Both the position numbers and the translations under genes were made by a program. This document shows, one piece after another, positions 1-6,383 of a stretch of 8,610 nt of DNA (its first letter is position 1; each line of letters begins with the position of its first letter). The notes beneath the pieces are model-generated. The model had not been told where the DNA came from. It did not search any database and worked only from the letters and a program-made list of their open reading frames with translations. Source of the DNA: Pseudomonas sp. (lineage in GTDB: Bacteria > Pseudomonadota > Gammaproteobacteria > Pseudomonadales > Pseudomonadaceae). The stretch lies in contig JAQZAY010000022.1 of the NCBI GenBank assembly GCA_029239415.1, positions 22,045 to 30,654 on the forward strand, written 5' to 3'.

Positions 1-29
1 AGCAGGAGCGTCGAACCGCCGCTCCTGCT
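1..29 (-). terminator. Hairpin downstream of thrB, probable terminator
   Basis: A perfect 10-bp inverted repeat pairs positions 1-10 with 20-29 around a 9-base loop, starting 15 bases past the thrB stop codon. On the minus strand it would form a GC-rich hairpin in the thrB 3' end. The U tract that would prove an intrinsic terminator would lie beyond the window edge, so the call rests on position and stem quality only. It could also serve a convergent gene to the left. Confidence 0.45.
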
Positions 30-43
30 TGCCCGCCACAGGG

Positions 44-994
44 TCACAACGCAAACGGCAAGGCCAGCTTCACGTCTTGCCGCGCCGCCAGGCGCACCTC
101 GAACTCGGCGGGGTCGTGGATCATCACGTCCATGCCGGCGAACGATTCCGCGGCGATCAACCGCGAGAGCCAGAAGCGCACGCAGGCCACGCGCAGCATC
201 ACCGGCCACAACTCGGCCTCGGCGGCGGTAAAACGGCGCACTGCCGCATAGGCGCCCAGCAGCGCCTGGGCGCGGGACACATCGATCGCGTTCTGCGAGT
301 CGCTGCACCAGTCGTTCAAGGTAATCGCCAGGTCATAGAGCATCGGCCCGGAACAGGCGTTGTAGAAGTCGATCACCCCGGTCAGGTGGGTCCCTTCGAA
401 CATGACGTTGTCGCGGAACAGGTCGGCGTGCAGGTTGGCCTTGGGCAGGGCCAGAATCTGCGCCTTGTGGACATGGATCTCGTCCAGGCTGTCCTGCAGC
501 AAGCGGCCCTGCCCCGGGGTCAGGCGCGGCAGCAGCTGGGCCCCGGTTTCCAGCATCCAGTCCAGGCCGCGGTCGGTCTTGCGCGGGATTATCCTGGCGC
601 GGGTGGCCAGGTGGATCTGCGCGAGCAGCACGCCGACCTGGGCGCAATGCTGGGTATTGGGCGCCTTGATGTGCTTGCCCGAGAGCCGCGGCTGCAGCAG
701 GGCAGGCTTGCCCGCCAGTTCGCGCAGGGCATTGCCGTCGCGGTCGCGCAGGGCATAGGGCACCGGTATGTCGGCTTCGTGGAGCACGTCGAGCAGCTCG
801 ATGAAGAACGGCATGTCCTCGACCGGGCCACGCTCGACCAGTGTCAGGACGAACTCCCCTTGTTCCAGGCTGATGAAAAAGTTGCTGTTCTCTGTCCCTG
901 CGGCAATGCCCTGGAAATCGAGCAGGCGGCCCAGTCCATAGGGTGCCAGAAAGGTTTCCAGCTCCGGCCGGGTCACGGGGGTGAAGACTGACAT
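44..994 (-). CDS. thrB: Homoserine kinase, APH-like type
   Basis: ThrB phosphorylates homoserine with ATP, the step before threonine synthase, in the cytoplasm. The 316-residue protein belongs to the aminoglycoside-phosphotransferase/choline-kinase fold, not the GHMP family of E. coli ThrB. Visible marks are the catalytic loop H189-A-D191 with N196, the metal-binding IDF at 208-210, and an N-terminal lobe with the stretch GTENSNFF (33-40) and its neighbouring strands. I chose ATG 994 because it gives MSVFTPVTRP, the usual Pseudomonas N terminus, and the family length. A TTG at 1000 adds only two residues. No good Shine-Dalgarno precedes either start; six T's lie just upstream instead. It follows the DUF2782 gene in the same direction after 67 bp and is probably cotranscribed with it. 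Identity is confident; the start is moderately sure. Confidence 0.95.
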   Translation of the reverse strand: MSVFTPVTRPELETFLAPYGLGRLLDFQGIAAGTENSNFFISLEQGEFVLTLVERGPVEDMPFFIELLDVLHEADIPVPYALRDRDGNALRELAGKPALLQPRLSGKHIKAPNTQHCAQVGVLLAQIHLATRARIIPRKTDRGLDWMLETGAQLLPRLTPGQGRLLQDSLDEIHVHKAQILALPKANLHADLFRDNVMFEGTHLTGVIDFYNACSGPMLYDLAITLNDWCSDSQNAIDVSRAQALLGAYAAVRRFTAAEAELWPVMLRVACVRFWLSRLIAAESFAGMDVMIHDPAEFEVRLAARQDVKLALPFAL

Positions 995-1015
995 GATCAA
1001 AAAATGCCCATGCAG

Positions 1016-1035
1016 GCGCTTCCAACAGGAAGTGC
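1016..1035 (-). other. Hairpin in the DUF2782-thrB spacer
   Basis: Positions 1016-1023 pair with 1028-1035 (8 bp, one G-U type pair) around a 4-base loop, inside the 67-bp spacer. Read on the minus strand, a run of six T's follows 11 bases later, directly before the thrB start. The distance is too long for a standard intrinsic terminator, so this may be an RNA-processing site, a weak attenuator or chance. Confidence 0.3.
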
Positions 1036-1061
1036 CGGGTTGATGAAGGGTACGCGCTACC

Positions 1062-1349
1062 TTACCACTCGAAGATCTTCCACGAAGGGATCAGCATGTC
1101 CGGCTGGTCGGAGCGTACGAAGTTGCCCTCCGAGCCGTCGGCGCGTACCAGGAAATAAGGCTTGCCGGTCTTCGGCGTGACCTTGATGGCATACAGGAAG
1201 CCGTTCTGGCGGTACTCCTGGATGGTCTTGTCGCCTTCCGTGCGAATGGTCACCTCGGGATCGGCCGAGGGGGCGTCGTCCGCCGCCAGGGTGACGACAG
1301 GCGTGGTGGCCAACAGGCTGAGCAGTAACAGGCGATTGAGTGTTCGCAT
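1062..1349 (-). CDS. Small periplasmic DUF2782 family protein
   Basis: This 95-residue protein of unknown function looks like a member of DUF2782, small proteins found beside polA and thrB in pseudomonads. Residues 1-22 form a Sec signal peptide: basic start, leucine-rich core, and a TLA-A cleavage site near 22/23. The roughly 73-residue mature part is acidic at its start, has no cysteines, and ends in a tryptophan-rich segment (PSWKIFEW). It contains two short stretches reading like beta strands, YAIKVTP and [11 protein letters not shown] 1349 has AAGG seven bases upstream, a good ribosome site. It is divergent from polA across 75 bp and is the first gene of the probable DUF2782-thrB unit. 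No catalytic motif is visible, so a binding or structural periplasmic role is only a guess. Confidence 0.88.
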   Translation of the reverse strand: MRTLNRLLLLSLLATTPVVTLAADDAPSADPEVTIRTEGDKTIQEYRQNGFLYAIKVTPKTGKPYFLVRADGSEGNFVRSDQPDMLIPSWKIFEW

Positions 1350-1424
1350 GATAACCTTGTCCCTTTATCGTCCAGTTTTCCGGATATTCTAGCGCCGGAC
1401 CCGTCGAAAAGGTTGATTCTGCTC
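1350..1424. promoter_or_regulatory. Divergent DUF2782/polA promoter region
   Basis: This 75-bp gap must hold the starts of both divergent units. The best -10 candidates overlap: TAGAAT on the minus strand (1386-1391) for the DUF2782 gene and TATTCT on the plus strand (1385-1390) for polA. I see no convincing -35 hexamer at 16-18 bp for either. AAAAGG at 1407-1412 is the polA ribosome site, 12 bases before ATG 1425, which is longer than ideal. Promoter placement is tentative. Confidence 0.35.
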
Positions 1425-4199
1425 ATGAGCCTAGCGCCCCTCGTCCTCGTGGACGGCTCCTCCTACCTGTACCGCGCCTTCCATGCGCTGCCGCCGCTGA
1501 CGACGTCCAAGGGGATGCCGACGGGGGCGGTCAAGGGCGTGCTGAACATGCTCAAGAGCTTGCGCAAGCAATATCCGGACGGGCTGTTCGCGGTGGTCTT
1601 CGATGCCAAGGGCGGTACCTTCCGCGACGCCATGTTCGCCGAGTACAAGGCCAACCGCCCGAGCATGCCCGATGACTTGCGCGTGCAGATCGAGCCGCTG
1701 CATGCCAGCGTGCGTGCCCTGGGCTACCCGCTGCTGTGCGTCGAGGGTGTCGAGGCCGACGATGTCATCGGTACCCTGGCACGCAGCAGCGCCGCGGCTG
1801 GCCGGCCGGTGGTCATCTCCACCGGCGACAAGGACATGGCGCAACTGGTCGATGGCCATATCACGCTGGTCAACACCATGACCGGCAGCGTGCTGGACGT
1901 GGCCGGCGTGCACGAGAAGTTTGGCGTCGGCCCCGAGCACATCATCGATTTCCTCGCGCTGATGGGCGACAAGGTCGACAACATCCCCGGTGTTCCCGGG
2001 GTAGGCGAGAAAACTGCGGTGGGCCTGCTGACCGGCATCGGCGGCGGCCTGCGCGAGGTGTACGACAACCTCGACAAGGTGGCCGGCCTGTCCGTGCGTG
2101 GCGCCAAGTCGCTGGCGGCCAAGCTCGAGGAGCACCGCAAGGCGGCGTTCCTGTCCTACGAGCTGGCCACCATCAAGATCGACGTGCCGCTGGACATCGA
2201 GGTCGAGGCACTGGTGTGCGGCGAGCCCGACCGCGACGCGCTGCTGGCGCTGTACACCGAAATGGAGTTTCGCAGCTGGATCGCCGATGTGCAGCGCGAC
2301 GCCGCGCGGTCCGGTGAGCCGCTGTCCGAGGCGGTCGAGGCGACCCCCCCCGCCGAGGCTGTCGAGACCCGGTACGAGACCATCCTCGACCAGGCCCGCT
2401 TCGACGTCTGGCTGGAAAAACTGCGTCAGGCGCCCCTGTTCGCCTTCGACACCGAGACCACCGGCCTGGACGCCCAGCGTGCCCAGCTGGTCGGCCTGTC
2501 GTTTGCCGTCCAGGCCCACGAAGCGGCCTACGTGCCGCTGGCCCATGACTATGCCGATGCCCCCCGGCAACTGGACCGCGACAGCGTGCTGCTGGCACTC
2601 AAGCCCCTGCTCGAAGACCCGGCCAAGGCCAAGGTCGGCCAGAACGCCAAGTACGACATCAACATCTTCGCCAACTGCGCCATCGGCGGCGACCCGTCAC
2701 AGGGCATCCACGTGCGTGGCGTGGCTTACGACACCATGCTCGAATCCTACGTGCTCGACTCCACGGCCACCCGCCATGACATGGACAGCCTGGCGCTCAA
2801 GTACCTGGGCCACACCACCATCACGTTCCAGGAGGTGGCTGGCAAGGGGGCCAAGCAGCTGACCTTCAACCAGGTCCCCCTGGAACTGGCCGGGCCCTAC
2901 GCTGCCGAGGACGCCGATATCACCCTGCGTCTGCACCAGGCCCTGCAAGGCCGCCTGGAGAAGACCCCGAGCGTGCAGCCGGTGCTGGCCGACATCGAGA
3001 TACCGCTGGTGCCGGTACTGGCGAAGATCGAGCGCCAGGGCGCGCTGGTCGATGCGGCGCTGCTGGGCATCCAGAGCCAGGAGCTGGGCGTGAAGATGGC
3101 CCAGCTCGAGCGCGAGGCCTTCGAGATCGCCGGCGAGGAGTTCAACCTTGGCTCGCCCAAGCAATTAGGGGTGATCCTGTACGACAAGCTGGGCATGCCG
3201 GTGCTGAGCAAGACCGCCAAGGGCCAGGCCTCCACCGCCGAGGCGGTGCTGGCGGAGCTGGCCGAGCAGGACTACCCGCTGCCCCGGGTGCTGATGCAAT
3301 ACCGCTCGCTGAGCAAGCTCAAGAGCACCTATACCGACCGGCTGCCCGAGCAGATCAACCCGCGCACGGGGCGCATCCACACCTCGTACCAGCAGGCCGT
3401 GGCCGCGACCGGTCGCTTGTCGTCGAGCGATCCGAACCTGCAGAACATTCCGATCCGTACCGCCGAAGGGCGGCGCATACGCCAGGCCTTCGTCGCCAGC
3501 CCAGGCTACCGCCTGCTGGCTGCCGACTATTCGCAGATCGAGCTGCGCATCATGGCTCACCTGGCCAAGGACGAAGGCTTGCTGCATGCCTTCCGCAACG
3601 ACCTGGACGTGCACCGGGCGACCGCCGCCGAAGTGTTCGGCGTAGAGCTGGCGGCGGTCACCAACGACCAGCGCCGCAGCGCCAAGGCGATCAACTTCGG
3701 CCTGATCTATGGCATGAGCGCCTTCGGCCTGGCCAAGCAGATCGGCGTCGATCGCAAGCAGTCCCAGGACTACATCGACCGCTACTTCGCCCGCTACCCA
3801 GGCGTGCTCGCCTACATGGAGCGCACCCGTGCCCAGGCTGCCGAGCAAGGCTTCGTCGAGACGCTGTTCGGCCGACGTCTCTACCTGCCCGATATCAACG
3901 CCAAGAACCAGGCCCTGCGCAAGGGCGCCGAGCGCACGGCGATCAACGCCCCGATGCAGGGTACCGCGGCCGACATCATCAAGCGCGCCATGGTGGCGGT
4001 GGACAACTGGCTGGACGAGTCGGGGTTGGATGCGCGGGTGATCCTGCAGGTACACGACGAACTGGTGCTGGAGGTACGCGAAGACCTGGTCGAGAAGGTC
4101 AAGGCAGACATCCGCCCGTACATGAGCAACGCCGCGCAGCTTGATGTCCCGCTGCTGGTAGAGGTTGGCGTGGGCGACAACTGGGACGAAGCCCACTGA
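1425..4199 (+). CDS. polA: DNA polymerase I
   Basis: PolA fills gaps, removes RNA primers and takes part in excision repair. The 924-residue protein is complete. Residues 1-290 are the 5' nuclease, with acidic metal-site segments ([16 protein letters not shown]) and the helix-hairpin-helix [18 protein letters not shown] proline/acid-rich linker follows. The 3'-5' exonuclease keeps D342 and E344 (FDTETTG), D411 and D496 (YAAEDAD), so proofreading should be active. The polymerase has motif A D701 (DYSQIELR), motif B R750 and K754 ([10 protein letters not shown]) and motif C D878-E879 (QVHDELV). ATG 1425 gives [11 protein letters not shown] as in relatives; an upstream TTG at 1413 would sit on the ribosome site. 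A run of eight C's (2344-2351) lies in the linker. No terminator is seen before the small-RNA promoter, so polA transcripts probably end at the small RNA's terminator. Confidence 0.98.
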   Translation: MSLAPLVLVDGSSYLYRAFHALPPLTTSKGMPTGAVKGVLNMLKSLRKQYPDGLFAVVFDAKGGTFRDAMFAEYKANRPSMPDDLRVQIEPLHASVRALGYPLLCVEGVEADDVIGTLARSSAAAGRPVVISTGDKDMAQLVDGHITLVNTMTGSVLDVAGVHEKFGVGPEHIIDFLALMGDKVDNIPGVPGVGEKTAVGLLTGIGGGLREVYDNLDKVAGLSVRGAKSLAAKLEEHRKAAFLSYELATIKIDVPLDIEVEALVCGEPDRDALLALYTEMEFRSWIADVQRDAARSGEPLSEAVEATPPAEAVETRYETILDQARFDVWLEKLRQAPLFAFDTETTGLDAQRAQLVGLSFAVQAHEAAYVPLAHDYADAPRQLDRDSVLLALKPLLEDPAKAKVGQNAKYDINIFANCAIGGDPSQGIHVRGVAYDTMLESYVLDSTATRHDMDSLALKYLGHTTITFQEVAGKGAKQLTFNQVPLELAGPYAAEDADITLRLHQALQGRLEKTPSVQPVLADIEIPLVPVLAKIERQGALVDAALLGIQSQELGVKMAQLEREAFEIAGEEFNLGSPKQLGVILYDKLGMPVLSKTAKGQASTAEAVLAELAEQDYPLPRVLMQYRSLSKLKSTYTDRLPEQINPRTGRIHTSYQQAVAATGRLSSSDPNLQNIPIRTAEGRRIRQAFVASPGYRLLAADYSQIELRIMAHLAKDEGLLHAFRNDLDVHRATAAEVFGVELAAVTNDQRRSAKAINFGLIYGMSAFGLAKQIGVDRKQSQDYIDRYFARYPGVLAYMERTRAQAAEQGFVETLFGRRLYLPDINAKNQALRKGAERTAINAPMQGTAADIIKRAMVAVDNWLDESGLDARVILQVHDELVLEVREDLVEKVKADIRPYMSNAAQLDVPLLVEVGVGDNWDEAH

Positions 4200-4227
4200 G
4201 GTATCGCAAATAGTTTTCAGTACCCTG

Positions 4228-4255
4228 GAACTTCTGCGACAAATTGGGACTCTGA
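4228..4255 (+). promoter_or_regulatory. AlgU (sigma-22/RpoE) promoter of the small RNA
   Basis: GAACTT at 4228-4233 is followed after exactly 17 bases by TCTGA at 4251-4255, which matches the published AlgU consensus (GAACTT, 16-17 bases, TCTGA). It starts 29 bases after the polA stop. Transcription would begin near 4261-4263. This predicts induction by cell-envelope stress through the anti-sigma factor MucA pathway. Confidence 0.85.
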
Positions 4256-4260
4256 GTTAT

Positions 4261-4391
4261 CGATTGGCTGCTGAAGCCTTTCGATGCTCCTATGTTGTGT
4301 TAAGTGTTGGCAGATATTCGGACCCCGCCCTAGCGGTCCGAACTTGGACCCCGAACTTCCCCCTCCCCATATGAAGTCCGGGGTTTTTTTT
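4261..4391 (+). ncRNA. ersA: ErsA-like small regulatory RNA
   Basis: A small RNA of about 131 nt runs from the AlgU-type promoter to an intrinsic terminator. ErsA of P. aeruginosa is an AlgU-dependent, Hfq-associated RNA of about 132 nt in the same polA-engB gap, equivalent in place to Spot 42 of E. coli. It regulates targets such as algC, oprD and amrZ by base pairing. Here a U-rich 5' half leads to a hairpin of 8 bp (4317-4324 with 4335-4342, loop 4325-4334), then the terminator hairpin. Both loops are C-rich and unpaired, as expected for seeds acting on G-rich ribosome sites. No credible reading frame lies inside. Identity rests on synteny, promoter, size and terminator, not on an alignment; the 5' end is estimated to within a few bases. 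Confidence 0.83.
4348..4391 (+). terminator. Intrinsic terminator of the small RNA (and probably polA)
   Basis: Positions 4348-4358 pair with 4374-4384 (11 positions, one A-C mismatch) around a 15-base loop made mostly of C with CCUCC inside. Eight T's follow at 4384-4391. The loop is unusually long and C-rich for a terminator. A further GC hairpin (4392-4397 with 4409-4414) comes directly after the T tract without a tail of its own. Confidence 0.85.
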
Positions 4392-4443
4392 GCCCGCGAT
4401 CTGCCTCTGCGGGCGTCGGCTTGTCGGCCGCGCCCTCCAGGCC

Positions 4444-5076
4444 TCACGTCTCCGGCTTGTCTTCCAGTGCCATCCACTGCGCCAACACCCCGTACGCCTC
4501 TTCCAGCCCTTGACGCTTGGGCGCCGAGAACAGCTGGATACTCACGCTATCGCCCCAGCCCTTGCGAATCTCGCTCTGCACCTTGAGCAGGGTGTTCTTC
4601 GCGGCGCCAAAGGTCAGCTTGTCGGCCTTGGTGAGCAGGATGTGCATGGGCATGCCGCTGGCCAGCGACCAGTCGAGCATCATCTTGTCGAAGTCGGTCA
4701 TCGGATGGCGCACGTCCATCATCAGGATCAGGCCCTTGAGGCATTCGCGGCTGCCCAGGTAGGCCTCGAGGTGGCGCTGCCAGTGCTGCTTGAGCGGGAT
4801 CGGCACTTTTGCGTAACCGTAGCCCGGCAAGTCGACCAAACGCCGTTCATCGTCCAGACTGAAGAAATTCAGCAGCTGGGTGCGCCCTGGAGTCTTGGAG
4901 GTCCGCGCCAGGCTGGCATGGGTCAGGGTGTTGAGGGCGCTGGACTTGCCGGCGTTGGAACGGCCGGCGAACGCCACCTCGTAGCCCTGGTCGTCCGGAC
5001 ATTGATCGACCTTGGCCGCGCTGATTGCGAATGTGGCTTTCTGACAGAGGCCGAGGATGGGGTTTTTGACTTGCAT
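4444..5076 (-). CDS. engB: Ribosome biogenesis GTPase EngB (YihA/YsxC)
   Basis: EngB is an essential GTPase that assists assembly of the large ribosomal subunit. The 210-residue protein has all G motifs in order: G1 GRSNAGKS (38-45), G2 TPGRT (62-66), G3 DLPG (82-85), G4 TKAD (149-152) and G5 SAPK (184-187). I chose ATG 5076, giving [10 protein letters not shown], because it fits the family N terminus and length. A start at 5202 would add 42 unconserved residues and place the probable promoter inside the gene. The ribosome site is weak (GGAT about 7 bases upstream). The gene converges with polA and the small RNA, and is divergent from the cytochrome pair. I see no intrinsic terminator after its stop, so its transcript may continue antisense through the small RNA. 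Confidence 0.97.
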   Translation of the reverse strand: MQVKNPILGLCQKATFAISAAKVDQCPDDQGYEVAFAGRSNAGKSSALNTLTHASLARTSKTPGRTQLLNFFSLDDERRLVDLPGYGYAKVPIPLKQHWQRHLEAYLGSRECLKGLILMMDVRHPMTDFDKMMLDWSLASGMPMHILLTKADKLTFGAAKNTLLKVQSEIRKGWGDSVSIQLFSAPKRQGLEEAYGVLAQWMALEDKPET

Positions 5077-5126
5077 GGGATATCCGATGTGGGTGTTGCC
5101 AAGGCCTTGCCCGGCAAGCGGTGTCG

Positions 5127-5155
5127 TTTCCGTCTGGAGCACGGAAGTATATAAT
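5127..5155 (+). promoter_or_regulatory. Candidate sigma-70 promoter of the cytochrome c5-c4 operon
   Basis: A perfect TATAAT lies at 5150-5155. The hexamer 17 bases upstream (5127-5132, TTTCCG) matches the -35 consensus only at 3 of 6 positions, so an activator may be needed. The predicted start near 5162 leaves a leader of about 107 bases before the cytochrome c5 ATG, long for a small housekeeping operon. Confidence 0.45.
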
Positions 5156-5174
5156 GCCGTAGTTTTTGTGTGCG
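5146..5174 (-). promoter_or_regulatory. Candidate sigma-70 promoter of engB
   Basis: On the minus strand, TATACT (5146-5151) is a good -10 and CGCACA (5169-5174) is a 3-of-6 match to -35 at 17 bp. Transcription would start near 5139, leaving a leader of about 63 bases before ATG 5076. The -10 overlaps the plus-strand -10 of the cytochrome operon. Confidence 0.4.
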
Positions 5175-5203
5175 CATTATCCCAGCGTAGGACGATGTGC
5201 ACA
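5169..5203. repeat. Inverted repeat in the engB/cytochrome intergenic region
   Basis: TGTGCGCAT (5169-5177) pairs with ATGTGCACA (5195-5203) over 9 positions with one G-T pair, around 17 bases. It lies at the predicted 5' end of the cytochrome mRNA and covers the proposed engB -35. It could be a regulator-binding site or an RNA hairpin; I cannot name a regulator. Confidence 0.35.
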
Positions 5204-5268
5204 GGGTGCCGGTTTCAAGCTCGCGCAGCAGAACGCAGCTCGGCGCCCAACCCTGAAGGTCATTGCAG

Positions 5269-5571
5269 ATGACCAGATGGCTGATGGTCGTCGGTGTCTC
5301 GATACCGTTTTTCAGCGCGCAGGCTACACAGGATCCCGTGGCGTTGTACAACCGCACGTGCGCGGCTTGTCACGCCGGGCAGTTGCCCCAGGCCCCCAGG
5401 ATGGGTGACCGGGCAGCCTGGGAGCCAAGGCTGGCGCAGGGTATGGAGGTACTGGTGGCGCACGTTACCCAGGGTTTCAAGGCTATGCCGCCGCGTGGAT
5501 TGTGCATGGACTGTGGTACCGACGACTACCGCGCAGTCATCCAGTGGATGAGCGGCAGTCCCGGCACATAA
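5269..5571 (+). CDS. Cytochrome c5 family monoheme protein
   Basis: This is a small periplasmic electron carrier of 100 residues. The signal peptide covers about 1-19, with a cleavage site AQA-T. The single heme site is C31-A-A-C34-H35 and the likely axial methionine is M73 in KAMPPRG. C79 and C82 (CMDC) are the extra cysteine pair typical of cytochrome c5, where they form a disulfide. The mature protein, about 81 residues, is of normal c5 size. ATG 5269 has GAAGG at 5255-5259, nine bases upstream; a TTG at 5263 lies too close to that site. The cytochrome c4 gene follows after 30 bp with no terminator between, so the two form an operon. Electron partners cannot be read from sequence; donation from the bc1 complex to a terminal oxidase is the usual suggestion. 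Confidence 0.93.
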   Translation: MTRWLMVVGVSIPFFSAQATQDPVALYNRTCAACHAGQLPQAPRMGDRAAWEPRLAQGMEVLVAHVTQGFKAMPPRGLCMDCGTDDYRAVIQWMSGSPGT

Positions 5572-5601
5572 CATTTCACCCTTAGCCGTGTGGATTAGCT
5601 G

Positions 5602-6219
5602 ATGAACAAGACAATCATGATTCTGCTCTTGACCTTGGGGGTCGCAGGTGCGGCCAGTGCCGCGCCAGTCATTCAAGGCAATGCCGCCGCCGGACAGGCC
5701 AAGTCCATGGTCTGCGGCGCCTGTCACAACCCTGACGGAAACAGCCTGGTACCCAACTTCCCGAAACTGGCAGGCCAGGGCCAGCGCTACCTCGAGAAGC
5801 AACTGCAGGACATCAAGTCAGGCCAGCGCGTGGTACCGGAAATGACCGGCATGCTCGCCCCTTTCAACGAGCAGGACCTGGCGGACATGGCCGCCTATTT
5901 CGCCAGCCAGAAAGGCAGCGTGGGCGCGGCCGACCCGCAACTGGTCGAGCGTGGGCGCGCCCTGTTCAACGGTGGCGACCTTGCCAAGGGCATGCCGGCC
6001 TGCACCGGTTGCCACTCCCCCGACGGTGCGGGCCTCGCCCTGGCCGGCTTCCCGCACCTGAGCGGCCAGCACGCGCAATACCTGGCCAAGCAGTTGACCG
6101 ACTTTCGCGAGGGCAACCGCACCAATGACGGCGACGCGATGACCATGCGCTCGATCGCCGCCAAGCTCAGCAACAAGGACATCGAGGCCTTGTCCAGCTA
6201 CATCCAGGGGTTGCACTGA
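5602..6219 (+). CDS. Cytochrome c4, diheme
   Basis: Cytochrome c4 is a diheme, periplasmic or membrane-associated electron carrier, reported in pseudomonads as a donor to cbb3-type oxidases. The 205-residue precursor has a signal peptide to ASA-A (20/21) and two similar halves, each a class I cytochrome c domain. Heme 1 is C38-G-A-C41-H42 with M84 (GMLAPF) the likely axial ligand. Heme 2 is C134-T-G-C137-H138 with M182 (MRSIAAKLS) the likely ligand. The halves look like an internal duplication: GACHNPDG against TGCHSPDG, and FPKLAGQ against FPHLSGQ, both followed by a QRYLEKQL/AQYLAKQL helix. ATG 5602 is the only start that leaves the signal intact; the upstream GGAT is a weak ribosome site. 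The gene is the second of the c5-c4 operon and is followed by a terminator. Often called cc4; sure of family. Confidence 0.96.
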   Translation: MNKTIMILLLTLGVAGAASAAPVIQGNAAAGQAKSMVCGACHNPDGNSLVPNFPKLAGQGQRYLEKQLQDIKSGQRVVPEMTGMLAPFNEQDLADMAAYFASQKGSVGAADPQLVERGRALFNGGDLAKGMPACTGCHSPDGAGLALAGFPHLSGQHAQYLAKQLTDFREGNRTNDGDAMTMRSIAAKLSNKDIEALSSYIQGLH

Positions 6220-6259
6220 TCGGGGTTAACCGGGTGTTAATACTGCCAGGACCAAGATG

Positions 6260-6285
6260 AAAGGGTGGCGCGAGCCGCCCTTTTT
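6260..6285 (+). terminator. Intrinsic terminator of the cytochrome operon
   Basis: A 10-bp stem (6260-6269 with 6274-6283, one G-U pair) closes a GCGA tetraloop and runs into five T's at 6281-6285. It lies 40 bases after the cytochrome c4 stop and separates that operon from the dsbA promoter. Confidence 0.88.
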
Positions 6286-6310
6286 CATGTCCACTGCCGT
6301 TACACTAAAG

Positions 6311-6338
6311 AAACTTGAGCCCCTCATGGCCTGTCTGA
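6311..6338 (+). promoter_or_regulatory. AlgU (sigma-22/RpoE) promoter of dsbA
   Basis: AAACTT (6311-6316, one mismatch from GAACTT) is followed after 17 bases by a perfect TCTGA (6334-6338). Spacing equals that of the small-RNA promoter in this window. The start would be near 6344-6346, giving a leader of about 40 bases. Induction of DsbA by AlgU has been reported in mucoid P. aeruginosa, which fits. A separate housekeeping promoter is not obvious. Confidence 0.72.
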
Positions 6339-6383
6339 GTACAGGTCGTGCAGAGGCAACCTTTGACTGCTCAGGAGTAAAGC

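Noticed and set aside
29..991. 320-codon open frame on the plus strand opposite thrB
   Set aside because: It is the complement of a well-supported homoserine kinase gene and shows no recognisable domain. Long antisense frames are expected at this GC content.
1431..2570. 379-codon minus-strand open frame inside polA
   Set aside because: It lies wholly antisense to the conserved 5' nuclease and exonuclease domains, with histidine/glutamine/glycine-rich composition typical of a shadow frame.
3165..4196. 343-codon minus-strand open frame over the polA polymerase domain
   Set aside because: Antisense shadow of motifs A, B and C; no domain or ribosome site.
4340..4358. Two further GAACTT hexamers inside the small RNA as AlgU promoters
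   Set aside because: Neither is followed by TCTGA at 16-17 bases; they are part of the hairpin and terminator stems.
4392..4414. GC hairpin after the small-RNA T tract as an engB terminator
   Set aside because: On the minus strand it is followed by a run of A's, not T's, so it lacks an intrinsic-terminator tail.
5077..5202. Longer engB start at 5202 giving 252 residues
   Set aside because: The extra 42 residues do not resemble the EngB family, and the region contains the likely engB promoter and leader.
6224..6231. GGTTAACC palindrome after cytochrome c4
   Set aside because: An isolated 8-base palindrome with no paired partner or context; chance is sufficient.
6331..6344. CTGT-N6-ACAG palindrome over the dsbA -10, resembling a LexA box
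   Set aside because: LexA sites of this type need CTGT-N8-ACAG; the 6-base spacing is wrong, and the match overlaps TCTGA, which explains part of it.
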